Part shown: in pieces, positions 1 to 12,572 of the stretch
Numbering within the stretch: position 1 is the stretch's first letter
How the letters are laid out: the number at the start of each line of letters is the position of its first letter
Assembly (NCBI GenBank): GCA_024803745.1
Contig: JANJXV010000024.1
Span: 4,496,106 to 4,560,105, forward strand
Direction: 5' to 3'
DNA: 64,000 bases
DNA from: Megascapheus bottae
Taxonomy: Eukaryota > Chordata > Mammalia > Rodentia > Geomyidae
Notes under the pieces: generated by a model
The model's database searches: none
What the model was told of the DNA's origin: nothing
What the model saw: only the letters and a program-made list of their open reading frames with translations
Made by a program: the position numbers and the translations under genes

Positions 1-1046
1 TAGTGTCATTACAGACCATTGACAAAATAAGAACCATGCAATATAGGGTGTCATTTTTTTCTATTTTCTATATACGCCTTTATATGAAACTATAATTAAA
101 TAATGTTAAACTTGCAAATCTAACAATATTAAGGGCTATTTTAATCTAACATATGCCAAATTCCATAAACCTTAATTAAGCTAAGTTTGCCTTGACCTTA
201 GTAAGAATCTGGTTGAGGCTTTCTTTTAATTACCTCTGCCTTAAAATATGTAAGAATTTTCCCATTACTTTTTTCTCTCTCAAGGAACAATACATGGATA
301 GCTAAACTAATAAAATGTTGAAATAGATACAAATCAAACATGAAAGGTTGAAACTGTTGTTTTTATCCTGTAAGTCAATTGAGAAAAAGCATACAGACTC
401 TAGTTCTAAATTATGTCCATAGAGTATTTCAAACTCAGTGAATTAACTCTCCTTTTCCCCCCACTTGAGCTCATAAATGTTAACCTCAGAAGTGCCTCAG
501 ATTCTTCCATTGAAATAAACCTGATCTGACAATAGCCAGATGATGTAAAATTGAAACTGAAATTTTATCCTTGGCCCCTCCTATGTCCTTCCCCACAGGT
601 ATTAGAGGAATCCTAGGAGAGTTAGTGTTTTCCTTCTATGTAAACTGGTAATATTTGGGCAAAACAGGGTATATAAATTTCTTGCTGCCAGGAGAAAGCA
701 ATTACCAGAGTAGCAAAGATAGAGGGCAATAAATAAACAGAACTGTGCTAGATAAAGTGAGTGAATTTAAAGATTTATTTAGGATGATTTAGCTTATAGA
801 AAACAGGCCTCTGTATCATATGCTTTTATTCAAGCTTCATATGGGAACTGTAGTCTTTTCTTAACAAAAAGACAAATTACATCACCAAGCCATATTTATA
901 CCTTATTTTAAAATAAATAAAGATATGCTATGTGATACCATACAACTAAAAACAAAAAAGAAAGTACTCATATCACAGAAAACATCACTTCAACAATGTG
1001 TCATATCATAATGTGTGTGTTGGGGGGGCATGTGTGCAGTATGTAC

Positions 1047-1140
1047 CATTTCTGGGTCTTAAACTCAGGGCCTGGGTTCTGTCTCTTAGCATTTTCTTGC
1101 TGAAAGCTAGCACCCTGCTAGTTGAGCCACAATTATTTGC
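1047..1140 (-). repeat. Diverged ID-like SINE fragment
   Basis: Read on the minus strand it matches the second ID-like unit of the local SINEs, including the stretches complementary to aactcagggcctggg and gttgagccaca. It is more diverged than most copies and abuts the old LINE-1 fragment at 1141. Confidence 0.55.
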
Positions 1141-1960
1141 GCAACCATGCTCATTGGTACCTTATTCACCATAGCCTGCACATGTAAAGAGCCCAGATAT
1201 TCTTCTATGAATCCATGGATCAAGAAAATATGGTATAGCCGGGCACTGGTGGCTTATACTTGTAATTTCAGCTACTCAGGAATCTGAGATTTAAGGATTA
1301 TGGTTCACAGCCAGTACTGGCAGAATCTTTCAACATTCTCACCCACCCCTCCCAACCTTAAAATTACCTCAATTTTAGTCTATATATTGAAATTTTTGCA
1401 ATTTAACAAAGAAGTTTGTGTGTACAAACTTCGTGGTTACATCATTTGCAAAATAATGGATGGAACTGGAAAAATTCTGCTAAGTGAAGTCCAGAGAGAC
1501 AAAAGACTCATGTTTTCACTCGTTTGTGGAAATAAGATCTAATTTAAAATATACAAGTAAACACGTATTCGGTCTTATGCAAGTGCACACAAATGTATTA
1601 ACTGAAGTATGGTATCAGTGGAGAATTTATAAATGTGTAACTAGGAAAATAGCTTTAAATATTTAACATAGAAACAGTAACTTATAGTCCAACAAAGTGA
1701 ATATCAGGAATGTGGTACTTTAGATATGGGGTGGGGGAAGGGTTAAAGGAAGGGTGGGTAGAAGAATGAAGATAAGAAGGGGGTAGAATCAATGGATAGC
1801 CTATGAAACTAGGAAAACTGAGGGGAGGAATGGGATTGGGAGGGATGGGGAGAAATGATGAAAAGGGATATTGATCAAGATGCATTGTACTTCTAAGCTG
1901 ACATGTTCAGTGGTAACTCTTTTGTACAACTACTTCAAGATTTTAAAAATGCATCATACC
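1141..1960 (+). mobile_element. Old LINE-1 3' fragment, interrupted by a SINE
   Basis: The segment 1141-1217 resembles the LINE-1 ORF2 C-terminal coding region. From about 1439 the reading resumes with the block translating near MDGTGKILLSEVQRDK, followed by a purine-rich 3'UTR (about 1725-1865). A SINE at 1218-1340 splits it. Many stops and frameshifts mark it as old and dead. No target-site duplication is visible. Confidence 0.7.
1218..1340 (+). repeat. B1-headed SINE inserted in old LINE-1
   Basis: It starts with the 7SL/B1-like head (gccgggcactggtggctta, then a degenerate 'tgtaatttcagctactcag') and runs through the 'ggttcacagccag' segment. It lies inside LINE-1 sequence that continues on both sides, so it is younger than that LINE-1. 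Confidence 0.65.
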
Positions 1961-2329
1961 TATGTCAGAATTATGTAAGAATGGTGGCTCTGTACTGTGT
2001 CTGGGTGGGAGCTGTGTATGCTTTGTGAGCTAGGTGTTGCTTTTGTCTGCTGATGAGAAAAATGAGCTCACCCAAAGCTTAGAAATTGCACTGTCCCTGA
2101 ATTCACATCTGAATCTGATTACAAAGGTGGCCATGCACTTGGTTTCTGTAGATGTTTCTCCTAAGATGAACCCTTTGTGCCCTCTCTCAATAGATGGAAA
2201 GTAAGGCAGACATGTATACACACATGTATATTCATAAATATGTATATTATATGTGTGGATATATATCATGAAAAGTAGTCTTGTCTAACCCCAACCACTC
2301 TCTCTCTAAGGTTACATAGGAAAGAAGCC

Positions 2330-2513
2330 TTTTTTTTTTTTTTGCCAGTCGTGGGCTTGAGCTCAGGGCTTGAGCATTGTCCTTGGACTTTCTCAAGGTT
2401 AGAGCTCTACCACTTGAGCCTCAGCACCATTTCTGGTTTTTTTCTATGTATGTGGTACCGAGGAATTGAACCCAGGTCTTCGTGTTAGGCAAGCACTCTA
2501 ACACTAGGCCAAA
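2330..2513 (-). repeat. Dimeric ID SINE, minus strand
   Basis: Type member of the dimeric family. From right to left on the minus strand: a tRNA/ID-like unit with box A-like (tggcctag...) and box B-like (gggttcaattcc) sequences, a linker, a second ID-like unit (ctcaagtggtagagctctaacc), and a poly(A) tail read here as poly(T) at 2330-2343. Flanks share a short 'agaagcc/aggaagcc' motif that may be a degraded target-site duplication. Confidence 0.85.
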
Positions 2514-3520
2514 CTAGGAAGCCTTTTTTAAAAAGATGAAGTTATAATTCCTCATACAACTTCTCTTAGTGAACCATACTCTCTGGAACTCAGGTGGAGA
2601 ATAAAGAAGTAGGACTCTTAGGCTCTGATTCTTGTGAGATTAACACTTATTTGATTCTACTAGAGAATTCAACTGCAGTGTATTAAATGCTATTTGATCA
2701 AATTATTTCAGGGGAATTTTTAGATATTGTTTGTTCAGAGATATTGTATTTTAAGGATTCATGGAGTCAAACTCACAATCAGGAAAAATAATTTTGCCTC
2801 AAAAGCAGGTAGAAAATATGAAAACAATTAAAATCTGATGAAAATTATGGTCTTGATGACGGAAGCAATTAGATATCAAAAGTATTAATAACAAACTTCC
2901 TGTCTTTGAGGAACAAATCTAAAACTACAAAAATATAAAGAAACAACCACATTACTTAGAATTAAAATAATAATACATGCAAATAATAGTTTTGCCTTTT
3001 TGTTCGCCTGCTTTTCAACTGAAGAAATAAGACTATAGATAAGGTCTAGCTGTGTGTGGTCACATTTAGACTACTCATCTGCTCCTAGATGGTAGCAAGT
3101 TTCCTTTTCCAGTGTGCTTCCATGCATTTTCATATGCTTATAATCTATATATATAGTTTTATTTTGTGTGCATTTTGAAGTTTAATTAGGAGATAACATG
3201 CTTTACAGTATATTTCCTCATTTTAAATTTCCTTATTCAAAATGGCTTAAAATGTGAGGTTCCAGCACATTCCTTTTATCTTCTGAATCACATTTGGTTA
3301 TGGGGATACACTCAATTTCATCTAATCAGACCACTGTTTATGACAGCGCATCTCAACATGTGACTCCTCAGAGACTGGGATCAGGCTCTAGGGAATTCTT
3401 CTGCACTGGGAAGTGCTAGGATGTAGGGCAGATCTTTTGCCATTTTACTACAGTCTGCCAACATAGCAATGGGTAAAGTATTTAAGGTGTTTAAAGAATG
3501 ATAGCACTATGACACTCTTT

Positions 3521-4296
3521 TTTTTAAGAAATATTTTTTTATTGTAATTAGTAAAAGGGTTACATGATATTTGCCAGATAGAAGGTGCATTAATTCACAT
3601 ACATTGATACCCTTTCACATGTCTTGGTACCCATTTCCCTCCCCCCCCCACACCCCCCACCCGTCTTGGTTTTCCCCCCTTCCCTATCAAATTTCAAATA
3701 TCCAAATACAAATAAATTCAATATATCAGATAACAAAGTGAGATACTATAACAATATGAGATAACCAAGGGACAGCAAAGGAGATGAGAGACAACATAGT
3801 ACATTAAGGACAACAATCATTCATTATATGGCTTTTGATTCAATATCCTGGTGGTCCTTTCAATTAGCTTCACATTATATGGCCTTATGTATCAAGATTT
3901 TGCTCTATTGCAGATCTCTGCAGTAGAGCCCAAGGTTTCTACTGATTATGACGAATGAGGGAAACCATTGAGCCTAAGTTCCCTGAGTCTGGCTTACTTC
4001 ACTTAATATGATTTTTTCAAAGTCTTTCCATTTCCTAACAAATGGGGCGATGTCATTCTTTCTGACAGCAGCATAGAATTCCATTGTGTACAAATACCAC
4101 AACTTGTTGATCCACTCCTCAACTGAGGGACATCTAGGTTGGTTCCATATCTTTGCTATGGTGAATAGTGCTGCAATGAACATTGTTGTGCTAGTGGATT
4201 TAGTATGTCCTTGTTTCTGGATGGTTGGGTAAATGCCAAGTAGTGGAATTGCTGGGTCATAGGGGAGTTCTATGTTTAGCCTTTTGAAAACCTTTT
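3521..4296 (-). mobile_element. 5'-truncated LINE-1, minus strand
   Basis: The left part is a LINE-1 3'UTR in reverse complement (poly(T) near 3521, 'gggttaca...agaaggtgcatt', C-rich run at 3640-3662). To its right, 3974-4183 is open on the minus strand and encodes the ORF2 C-terminal end, with recognisable motifs MFIAALFTIAKIWNQPRCPS and WYLYTMEFYAAVRKND. It is truncated at about 4296. The fragment lacks endonuclease and reverse transcriptase domains and cannot move by itself. Confidence 0.88.
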
Positions 4297-4373
4297 AGAT
4301 TTCAAATTTTATTCCAGTTAACAAGTGGTAGGCATAGTAAGGCTTATGGACCAAGCACAGCATATTGCCTGTT

Positions 4374-4590
4374 TTATTTTTTTTTATTTTATTATTTATT
4401 TTGTCATGGGATTTGAACTCTAGGCCTGGGCATTGTCACTCTTGAGCCACAGAGCCACTTTCAGTTTTCTGGTGGTTAATTGGAGATAAGAGTCTCTTGG
4501 TCTTTAGTGCCCTGGCTGGCTTTGAACTGTGATCCTCAGATCTCCACCTCCTGTGTAGCTAGGATTACAGGCCTGGGCCACTGTGCCTAG
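4374..4590 (-). repeat. B1-ID composite SINE, minus strand
   Basis: Type member of the second SINE family. From right to left on the minus strand: a B1/7SL-like head (complement of 'cctgtaatcctagctac' at about 4556-4572), a segment 'agactcttatctccaattaa', an ID-like unit, and an A-rich tail (T-rich at 4374-4411). The copy is somewhat diverged. Confidence 0.8.
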
Positions 4591-4979
4591 CTATATTGTC
4601 TGTTTTTATCAAACATTATGGAACGCTATCTTACTCATTCACTTACATGGATGTTTTTGAACTAAAATGTCAATGCAATAGATACCATACAGTTCCTTTA
4701 ATGATAGTGATACTTCTATTAAATTCTTTTTGTTGTTGTTTGTGATTTAAATTGAGAGCCACATTTTAAAAATAAGCTAGTTTCAAAGGTGATAGAAACA
4801 AAAGAAAATGTGCTGTGAGTAGGGTAGGTGGTAATATTAGGTAAGATGGTAATGAGAACCCGAGAAGATGACACATGACTCTGGAGGTAAACAAAACAAA
4901 ACTACAACATAAAAACCCAGGGATGCTAAGCAATTTGTACAAAATATCACAAGGTAATAAGGGAAAGATATTGAACTTT

Positions 4980-5289
4980 TTTTTTTTTTGCCCGTCCTAG
5001 GGCTTGAACTCAGGGCTTGGGCACTGTCCTTAGGCTTTCTCAAGGCTAATACTCTACCACTGAGCCACAACACTACCACTTCTGGATTTTTCTTTTTTCT
5101 TTTTGCCAGTCCTGGGGCTTGAACTCAGGGCCTAAGCACTATCCTTGGGTTTTCTCAATGCTAGTACTCTAACACTTGGGCCACAGCACCACTTCTGGCT
5201 TTTTCTATGTATGTGATGCCCAGGAATCGAACCTGGGTCTTCATGTTGCTGGGTAAGCACTCTACCACTAGGCAAGACTCCTGGCCCTG
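4980..5289 (-). repeat. Trimeric ID SINE insertion with perfect 15-bp target-site duplication
   Basis: Two SINE bodies lie in tandem on the minus strand: a full dimer (about 5100-5289) and an extra ID-like unit (about 4980-5089), separated by a short T/C-rich linker. The 15-base word aagatattgaacttt occurs immediately left (4965-4979) and right (5290-5304) of the whole block. One duplication around three units suggests insertion as a trimer, or a second SINE landing in the first one's tail. Confidence 0.8.
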
Positions 5290-5506
5290 AAGATATTGAA
5301 CTTTAACTTAGGGATCACTCCAAATGTAGAGTTTATTCCTTTATAATACAGTTTTCTTCTTGTTAATGCCCATAAATACAATGAAAAGCAGAGATGTAAG
5401 TACTGTAGTACACACATAAGAAAAGTTGCTTAGTTCTCTTGGATTTAACAGTTCAGCAACTGGAATTGTGATGTGTTGAAATTTGGACTCTGTGCTGATG
5501 ACTAGG

Positions 5507-5660
5507 TTTGAATCATAGTCCCAGCATTAACCTTGGCTGAATCATTGGATTTGCAGCCTTCATTGTGTTTTGGTGGGGCAGGAGTGGGAGGGAGCTTGTC
5601 TGTAAAGTGAGGAGAGTGTTTAGATGATCTCTAAGGGCTCTTTTGGCTCTCACTTTCTAA
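5507..5660 (-). repeat. MIR-like ancient SINE remnant
   Basis: The order 'ggtttgaatcatagtcccagc', 'accttggctgaatcattgga', then 'ctgtaaagtgaggag' follows the reverse complement of a mammalian MIR element with many substitutions. Identified by remembered consensus only. Confidence 0.45.
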
Positions 5661-7419
5661 GATACTGTGACTTTAGGAGGTGGCATTTGATCTGGGCTTT
5701 GGAGGGTGGGGTAATTTTTTGACAGGCTGCCTTTCTTTAAGGGTAATGGTATTTCAGGTGGGGAAAAAGATGGAGCAAAAACACAATAGCTAGTAACTGC
5801 TAAAGGAATTATGGGAATGGTGTGTACTGGTTTGGTCTGACAAGGGTGGAGTCTGATGCTGTAGAAGACAGGGAAGGAAAAGAACCTGGACCTAGCTGAA
5901 AATCCCTTAACAGTTATGTTTAAGAGATAAGCATACAAATTTTGTACAAATTGTTGAGTTTCCCTGTATTTTTTTAACCTTTGGGGTCATATCTTCTCAG
6001 GTTTTCACACTACCTTTACCACCTTACTTAATATCATAAGAATGCTTTTCCTGCATTTGCAGAATTCAGAAAGTACTCTGTTATATTGTTGCCCTGTGGC
6101 TGGCCTCTCCCTATTTAAACAGTTCCAGCGGTAGCTTTCTCTTGGCCATCTATTTCAGTTTCAGACAGTTCAAAGTGTGAAATAATCTTCTGTACATTGA
6201 GTCAAAAAGTAAAACTCTATATTTACCTTTTACAGAATATAGAATATATTCAAAATATTCCATTATAGATGGAATTATAGATAGAAGAATGTATTCAGAT
6301 ATTTAACCCAGGCCTTAAAGCAGAATTGTAGTATAATATGCCCTTCCCCAAATAATGGAACTTGAAAAACATTCCAGCCATGAAATGTGAGTTAGTCCTC
6401 CCACTTGAAATCTCACTAACCCAACACTCAACAATAAGGCTGAATTCCTGCTTATTGGGAAGATAGGTCAGACTATAGACAGTTGTGAAAAAGACTTTGC
6501 TAGGTGTTACTTTTAAAATTAACATACTATGGTAGAAAATAGTTTACCATGTAGGAAATTAAATAGAGCACTATAAAGATAAGCAAAGAACTTGTTTGTC
6601 TTTAAGATATTTTACCTTTTTGAGAATATGATTTTACTCTGAAATTCTTTATTCTTTTTTTTCTGTACATTTTCCCAGTGAACTTCACTATCATTTATTT
6701 TAACTCCCTTTGGACCTCTTTTTCCACCCAGCCTAGAAGATTTCGGTCACTCCATTAATCATTCTTTCATCATTATAGTCAACAACTCCAAGACTTTTCA
6801 CAGAACTTTAATTCAGTCTGCTGAGGCTCATCCTAACAATTTGACAACCCATTATGTGTGCCTATGCTGTGGCTAAAACTTGGTAAATGTGTCGACTGTA
6901 GCCTTTATAAATGTATGGTCTCTGATTTGTTAGGCTATCAGGATAACTTTGAAGTCCTTGTTTGTTTCCTTTATGGCTATTGTGTATTTTCATCTCTATC
7001 TTTAACCTTCTTCTTACCACCTCTTCCCTCAGCCTCAGAAGATGATCTTACCTTGTTTTACTGAGACCAGTAGGGAACACCTTGTAAACTTCTTTCTTTA
7101 CTACCTCTACTTGTTCCTATCTGCAATGTGTCTCTCAGGTATATTGTCTTCTAGCTACTTTCCTACTTTTCCTTCCTCAGCTTTGTACCAGGCTACAATG
7201 TTCAGCCTTCATTTGATTGGTCTATCTATGGGATTTTGTCATTATGGAACATCTTTCTTATTTATGAAACCCTTTCTCTTTGGTTATACTCCTGCTTTAG
7301 ATTTGTAAAGATTAAATCTTGCCATCTTTCTAAAGAAAACTCCCTTTGGAGTTAAAAAAAATAAGCATCTGATGCTTTAAAAGTAAGAATGGTTGAGAAC
7401 TTGTGATTCAATAGTGTTT

Positions 7420-7632
7420 GTTTGTTTGTTTGTTTGTTTGTTTGCCAGTCTTGAGCTTGGGCTCAGGGCCTGAGCACTGTCCTTGGACTTTCTCAAGGCT
7501 TAGTACTCTACCACTTGAGCCTCAGCACCACTTCCAGCTTTTTTTTTCCTATGTATGTGGTGCCGAGGAATTGAACCCAGGTCTTCGTGCATGCTAGGCA
7601 AGCACTCTACCACTAGGCCAAACTCCCGGCCC
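7420..7632 (-). repeat. Dimeric ID SINE, minus strand, with 11-bp target-site duplication
   Basis: Complete dimer. Its tail, read on the + strand, is a (TTTG)n run at 7419-7444. The perfect duplication caatagtgttt flanks it at 7409-7419 and 7633-7643. It ends 327 bp before the first visible ST7 exon. Confidence 0.9.
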
Positions 7633-7959
7633 CAATAGTGTTTATTTTTAAGCCCTATACTTTCCATGTTATAGAAATAAATTATGGATCAGTATCAATT
7701 AAACTTCATTTTTTCTTTACTAGCTTATATTAGTTACACAGAAGTGTTTCATTGTTATTTCTCTACATGCATATAATGTACTTTGATTAAATTCACCCAC
7801 ATCAATTATACTTAAAAAATAAGGACTATTTCTTTCATGTAATGCTTGACCGTTTACTATGTACATGCATAGCATACAACATACGATGCATGTTGTATAT
7901 GAAGTATATATATGAGAAATATTAAGGTATTAATCGTTGCTTGGTTTATTCTTTTCTAG

Positions 7960-8074
7960 TTAATGAAGGAATTTCCTCTCCTGAGCATGTTCAACATCCA
8001 TGAAAACCTTTTAGAAGCTCTTTTGGAACTACAAGCATATGCTGATGTTCAGGCAGTCTTAGCAAAGTATGATG
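7960..8074 (+). CDS. ST7: ST7 exon (first visible; starts [18 protein letters not shown])
   Basis: This 115-bp exon begins in phase 0 with TTA after the acceptor ttcttttctag and ends with one spare base before the donor gtaagt. It encodes 38 residues plus the first base of an aspartate codon, beginning [11 protein letters not shown] and ending VQAVLAKYD. The match to ST7 is essentially exact from memory. The alternating helical pattern ([21 protein letters not shown]) would suit a TPR-like helical hairpin in the soluble domain; that is inference. The exon lies alone between an 8-kb intron and a 19.7-kb intron. No frameshift or stop is present. Confidence 0.93.
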
Positions 8075-8892
8075 GTAAGTCTTGGGTATTTTTATGTACT
8101 TGAGAACTTCTCTCTTCTTGGTATAGTGCAGATGTTGCATTGGAAGGATCCTTTAGAGTAACATCACACTTTGAAAACTCTACTCTCAAAGACTTTTCAC
8201 TTAATTGTTTTATGATGGTGTCTTATACAATCTTCGAAGTTTGTATTTAGTGTAAGTAGGTACATTGTATGTCTGTGTTTCATTCCTCTTTGTCCCTCTG
8301 TGCAGACTCTCTGGCATTCTCTCTTATCAGGTAGTGTATGAACTCTTTTGGATTCCTTGGTCAGGAAACAAATTAAAGGTGCTCAGACCTGGTTGGGTCT
8401 GCAACTATTAGAGGTCTTGTTGCTATGCCATGTCAGTGATGCTGAACCTCCAGAGCAGTGTAGGACCTTTAGAGGCCCTGATGCATGTGAGTGCTCAGTA
8501 TGGAATGGAAGATAATAGCATATTCCTTCACCTTATGTATTGTCTTTATTAGGAGAAACTCCTACATGCTTACTGACAAACTTATTCTAGTTTGCCTTTT
8601 CTTACTACACGAGAAAAATAAACTTATGCATCCAAGAGATTTAAAAACTCTTATGACTGTTATCAGTGAATCCATTGTTTGATTAATCATAGGAAAAGAA
8701 ACTGTTTCCTTACTTCTCATGTCTAAAATCTCTGCAGCCCTTCATGCTGTACTGCTTTAATCACTCTCTCCTTAAAATAAATGTGTTTGGTTGTAAAATT
8801 AATCTTATGAATGATTACTTCTAAGATTTTGTTTTGCCTTATAAAATGTTCTGTGTTTAGTAAGGTTCTCTAGTTCACATAACGAGTTTTTC

Positions 8893-8967
8893 AGGACTGA
8901 GGTAGCTCAGTGGTAGAGTGTTTAGCATGCCACAAAGCCCTGGGTTGTATTCCCAGAACTACAAGGG
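8893..8967 (+). repeat. Monomeric ID-like SINE fragment
   Basis: A single tRNA-like unit with the box A-like 'tagctcagtggtagagtg' and a box B-like 'gggttgtattcccag'. No second unit follows. A T-rich run comes after it instead of an A tail, so the 3' part seems lost. Confidence 0.6.
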
Positions 8968-9079
8968 ATTTCTTTTTTTTTTTTTTTCGTATTTTTTAAG
9001 GATTTTCTTAAAAAGACTATTCTGATCACAAATTTCCAAGATTTCACAAAACATATAGAACAAACATGTTTCTCACACA

Positions 9080-9165
9080 GAATGCCTCACAAGAAACCTG
9101 TGAAATGGATTGGGATTTTTACCACCTATTAAGGAGGGAACTGAAATATCATGAGACTGTTATTT
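9080..9165 (+). repeat. MIR-like remnant
   Basis: 'cctcacaagaaacctgtgaa ... gagggaactgaaatatcatgag' follows the central part of the mammalian MIR consensus with heavy divergence. Low-level call from memory. Confidence 0.4.
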
Positions 9166-11144
9166 TGTGTTTGTACTGTTTTCTTCAAATTCTCATTCAG
9201 ATTGGTGGAAACTAAAAGCCTTCAGCCAGTGATGGCATCATTTTTGCTTATGCAGACATGAGCACCCTATGTAATAAAATATACACTACTTAATATGGAA
9301 CTGATTTTAGAAAGGGAGAGAAGAATTTGCAGAGCCCTTTAAGGTAAACAAAATGAAGATTGTTTGGCCTTCACATCAACTCACTTTTATTTTCTGTTTA
9401 TGTGCTAGAATCTCACTGCTAACTTTGACAGTGGTCTAAGCTTAATTTAGGGATTCCTTGAAGGCAAAATGCTTATACATTGAGGTTCTTTCAGTTCATA
9501 CAAACCCAATCCTGTGTACAGGGGTTCAGGTAGCAAAGAAGTCTTCCAAATGCCCCCCACCCCAGAGTTCATACTTGCATTGCCAGTGCTGACCTGAATT
9601 GAGCTAAATATCGAGGCTGAAGGAACAAGTAGTTGACCAATAGAGCCTTTGAGATCACAAATCTCATAATGTTCCTTTCATGAAGATCCCAGTTCATTAC
9701 AGAAGTCATCAGCCTTATGTTAGAAAATTGATTGCAAAATAAAGAAATGAACTCATTTGGAGCAATTCATTGTCTCTCTATTTCCCATTGCACAGCCTCC
9801 ATTCCACAACAATCAAAAGCTGATTTATTAGATTCTGATAACATATGTTCACATTATTTGTTAAAAAAAAAGCCTGTCCCACTCTGCACTAAAAGCTGGC
9901 TCACACTCTGAAAAATTCTTTTGTTGCAAGTGAACAAACTTACCATATCAAGGCCCTTGTGTTGAGCTTTGTTTATGTTGTATACCTGGCAACAGAGATG
10001 ATGTTCTTGTTCATTATTCATGGAAAAAGAGTCTCATTAGTGGCAGGACACATACTGTTGCTGAGATGCCTCATTAGAGGTTTAGAGTTTAGCAGTTGTC
10101 AATAGAATGCAGATGACCTAACTTCAACTGAATTCTGAAGGGAGCTTTGGTGCTGACTTGGCTCAGGCCTATATCATTTACAGTAGAAGTATAATGAAGT
10201 GGCTGCTGAAATTACTGTTCTTGAGGGGTGAGCGGCAGCCATGCAGGACTGCTGGGGGTAAAAAACAAACATGTCTCTATGCTTCATCCCATATTATAGA
10301 ATGGGTTCTTTCAAATTTATCCCTGCTAAATTTTCTGGAGATCCAAAGATCCTGTCCCTTCATGAGGAATTGCGTATGTTAGAATTCTTGGGAGTAGTTT
10401 CCAAGGGCACCCTACTTTCCAGCCTGCTCAAATGCAATCATTCTTATCAGAAATGCTGGAGAAAGCACTTTGAATTCCAGCCCCTCCATTGCTCTCTATG
10501 GAGCTACACCCAAAACAAGATTACAAGTTATCTTTGCAAATTGGAATGCTCTGGTGGGTAGCTTTTTCTTGGATAGTTCATGGGTACATCAGTCCTTATT
10601 TATTAAATTTTGTTAAGTGGCTGAATTTTGAAAGTAGTGTGTTGGAAGTGACATGATAAGATTCGTGCTGCTTTCTTGACATTTGCAAAAAAGGATTTCA
10701 AAAAATGGCAAGACACACAAAATAAAAAATCAGGGCATGCTTTGTAGAAAGAAAATGGGAAAGCAATACATTCTCGTAGCCTCATAATTCTTCTTTACCA
10801 TTAAAACAAGTTTGGCTTTGAGTTTGAATTCTTGACATTCACGAATTCCTCTTACAGTGAGGCTTTTCCCAAATCCTATGACTCTATTGTATTACCACTT
10901 AATTGGTCACAACTTCCTTGTAACCTGGAGTCTAATTTTGATCTTGCCCTTAAGATAATATCTCACATTTTGTTATTCCAACCATTAGTCTGAAGTAATC
11001 CATTAGTCTGAAGTATTGTCTTGTCTCCCTCAAGTTTTCACATTCTTTGATTCCCAGTGTATTAGCCAATATTGCAAATGGTCAGTTTTTATACAAATGA
11101 TTGGTCCCTGTTTGATATCCTTTATGCAATGGCTAAAGTAACAG

Positions 11145-11260
11145 TAGCCTTTCACATTTTATTGGATTCTTCTACTGTGTCAAGCATAATCCTAAATTTT
11201 CCTGGGTGTACTCATTTATCCTCACCGCACATGTATTCAATGGATACATTATTAGTTCCT
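11145..11260 (+). repeat. MIR-like remnant
   Basis: 'ctactgtgtcaagcataatcc ... ctcatttatcctcac ... ttattagttcc' resembles the MIR segment 'tactgtgtgccaggcact ... atttaatcctcac'. Diverged and incomplete. Confidence 0.45.
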
Positions 11261-11433
11261 TCTAGAATTGTGGTGTGTGGGATAAGTTTCTTCATAGGAA
11301 GCGCCTCCAGCATCAAAGTAAAGACATGTAGATGTTAACAGAGAGAACAATCATTGTTAAACATGATATGAATGTATGAAGGAAGGAAAACCTTGGGAAA
11401 ACCCAAGGTGGTCCAGGCCAGGCCCCTGTTTTT

Positions 11434-11637
11434 TGATTTTTGTTTTTTGTCAGTCATGGGGCTTGAATGTCATAGGGCTTGAACTTGGCCTGGGCACTGT
11501 CCCTGAGCTCTTCAGCTCAAGGCTACTACCTTATCCTGGGCCTGGGCATTGTCCCTGGGCTAGCTTTGAACCTGGATCCTCAGATGTCAGCCTCCTAAGT
11601 AGCTAGGATTAAAGGTGTGAGCCACTGCACCCAGGCC
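11434..11637 (-). repeat. B1-ID composite SINE, rearranged inside
   Basis: Minus-strand copy with T-rich tail (11434-11452), ID-like unit and B1 head (complement at 11590-11637). The phrase around 'gggcttgaa' and 'cctgggca(c/t)tgtccct' each occurs twice, so part of the ID unit is duplicated within the element while the central 'ttaattggagataagagtct' segment is missing. Confidence 0.8.
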
Positions 11638-11689
11638 CTAGTTTTTAGCCATCACACACTGCTGTTGGCAGTATTTTGAGTTTTTTTAA

Positions 11690-11870
11690 TTAACAATTTA
11701 TGAAGAGCCTACCCATATACCATTACAATAACCTTGTTTGGAGGTAGCTGCTCCATTTTGTCAAATGCAGAAATGGTAGCTTTGTGCACTCAAATACCTT
11801 GTCAGACTGCACATTTCTACACAACTTAAAAGCTGGGATTCAAACACAGGTATGGCTGGCTGTATCTTGT
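11690..11870 (+). repeat. MIR remnant
   Basis: The run 'ccattttgtcaaatgcagaaa', then 'agctgggattcaaacacaggtatgg' matches the MIR consensus core and 3' part in order and spacing. Divergence is high, as expected for a family of that age. Confidence 0.6.
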
Positions 11871-12488
11871 GTTTTCCATGAGTGTAAGCCTTTCTAAGGT
11901 GAATTGCTCTGCTTCTTTCATTTAACGTAGTCATGAATTAGGTAGGCAGTGGTGCAGAATTTTAGTGATGTCAAAAGAGCTTTGAAGATTTCTTTCTAAT
12001 CATTCTTTAAGCAATGAGTATATTTATCTCTATTTGATTATTTTTCTTAAGCTACCTTCAACATATGAATTTTCATCTTCAAACAATTTATACTTGGTTT
12101 CTTTAATCACAAAGAAGATTCGCTGTTCACTGGCCATTGAATTTTAGATTTATCATCTTTCTTTTCCAATCATTTGCTATAAAGTCTGATATTTTTAAGC
12201 CATTGTGAAAGCTTTGGATTGCCTTTCAAAGTAGGTTTTTTTTTTTAATAGATCACCTAAGTTGAAAACTTGAATCTCAAAGATTAAAATAGTACTGTGG
12301 GAAATAAGTCAGATGTTCCTTATTCAGTATCATTTGCACATTTCAATTTTAGAATCTCAGAGCAAAAGTGAATTGAATGAGAAGGCTATACAGAATATTT
12401 AGGTGCATTTATTTTGGCCTGCCTCTGGTTAACCATCCCTGGGTATTTCAGAAAGCAGTCATTGGTCATGTTGAAGAGGTCAAACATT

Positions 12489-12572
12489 AGCTCTACCTTT
12501 GCAGTCCTAGCTGAATGAGCTCAAATTACTGAACCTTCTGAGCTTCAGTTTCTTTCTCTGGGAATAGAATCA
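12489..12572 (-). repeat. MIR remnant, minus strand
   Basis: 'agctctacctttgcagtcct ... ttctgagcttcagtttctttctctg' fits the reverse complement of the MIR core ('...cctgagcctcagtttcctcatctg'). Confidence 0.5.

Larger units (their letters stand above)
1..7959 (+). other. ST7 intron (3' part), upstream of first visible exon
   Basis: No exon-like open segment with splice sites and ST7 similarity is visible. It holds an old + strand LINE-1 (1141-1960), a minus LINE-1 3' end (3521-4296) and SINEs at 1047, 1218, 2330, 4374, 4980 and 7420. A MIR-like remnant lies at 5507-5660. Stretches 1-1040, 2520-3520 and 5660-7400 look like unique AT-rich intron with nothing I can name. Confidence 0.8.

Noticed and set aside
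3974..4183. Minus-strand 69-codon frame as a gene
   Set aside because: LINE-1 ORF2 fragment, same peptide as the 50-kb copy.
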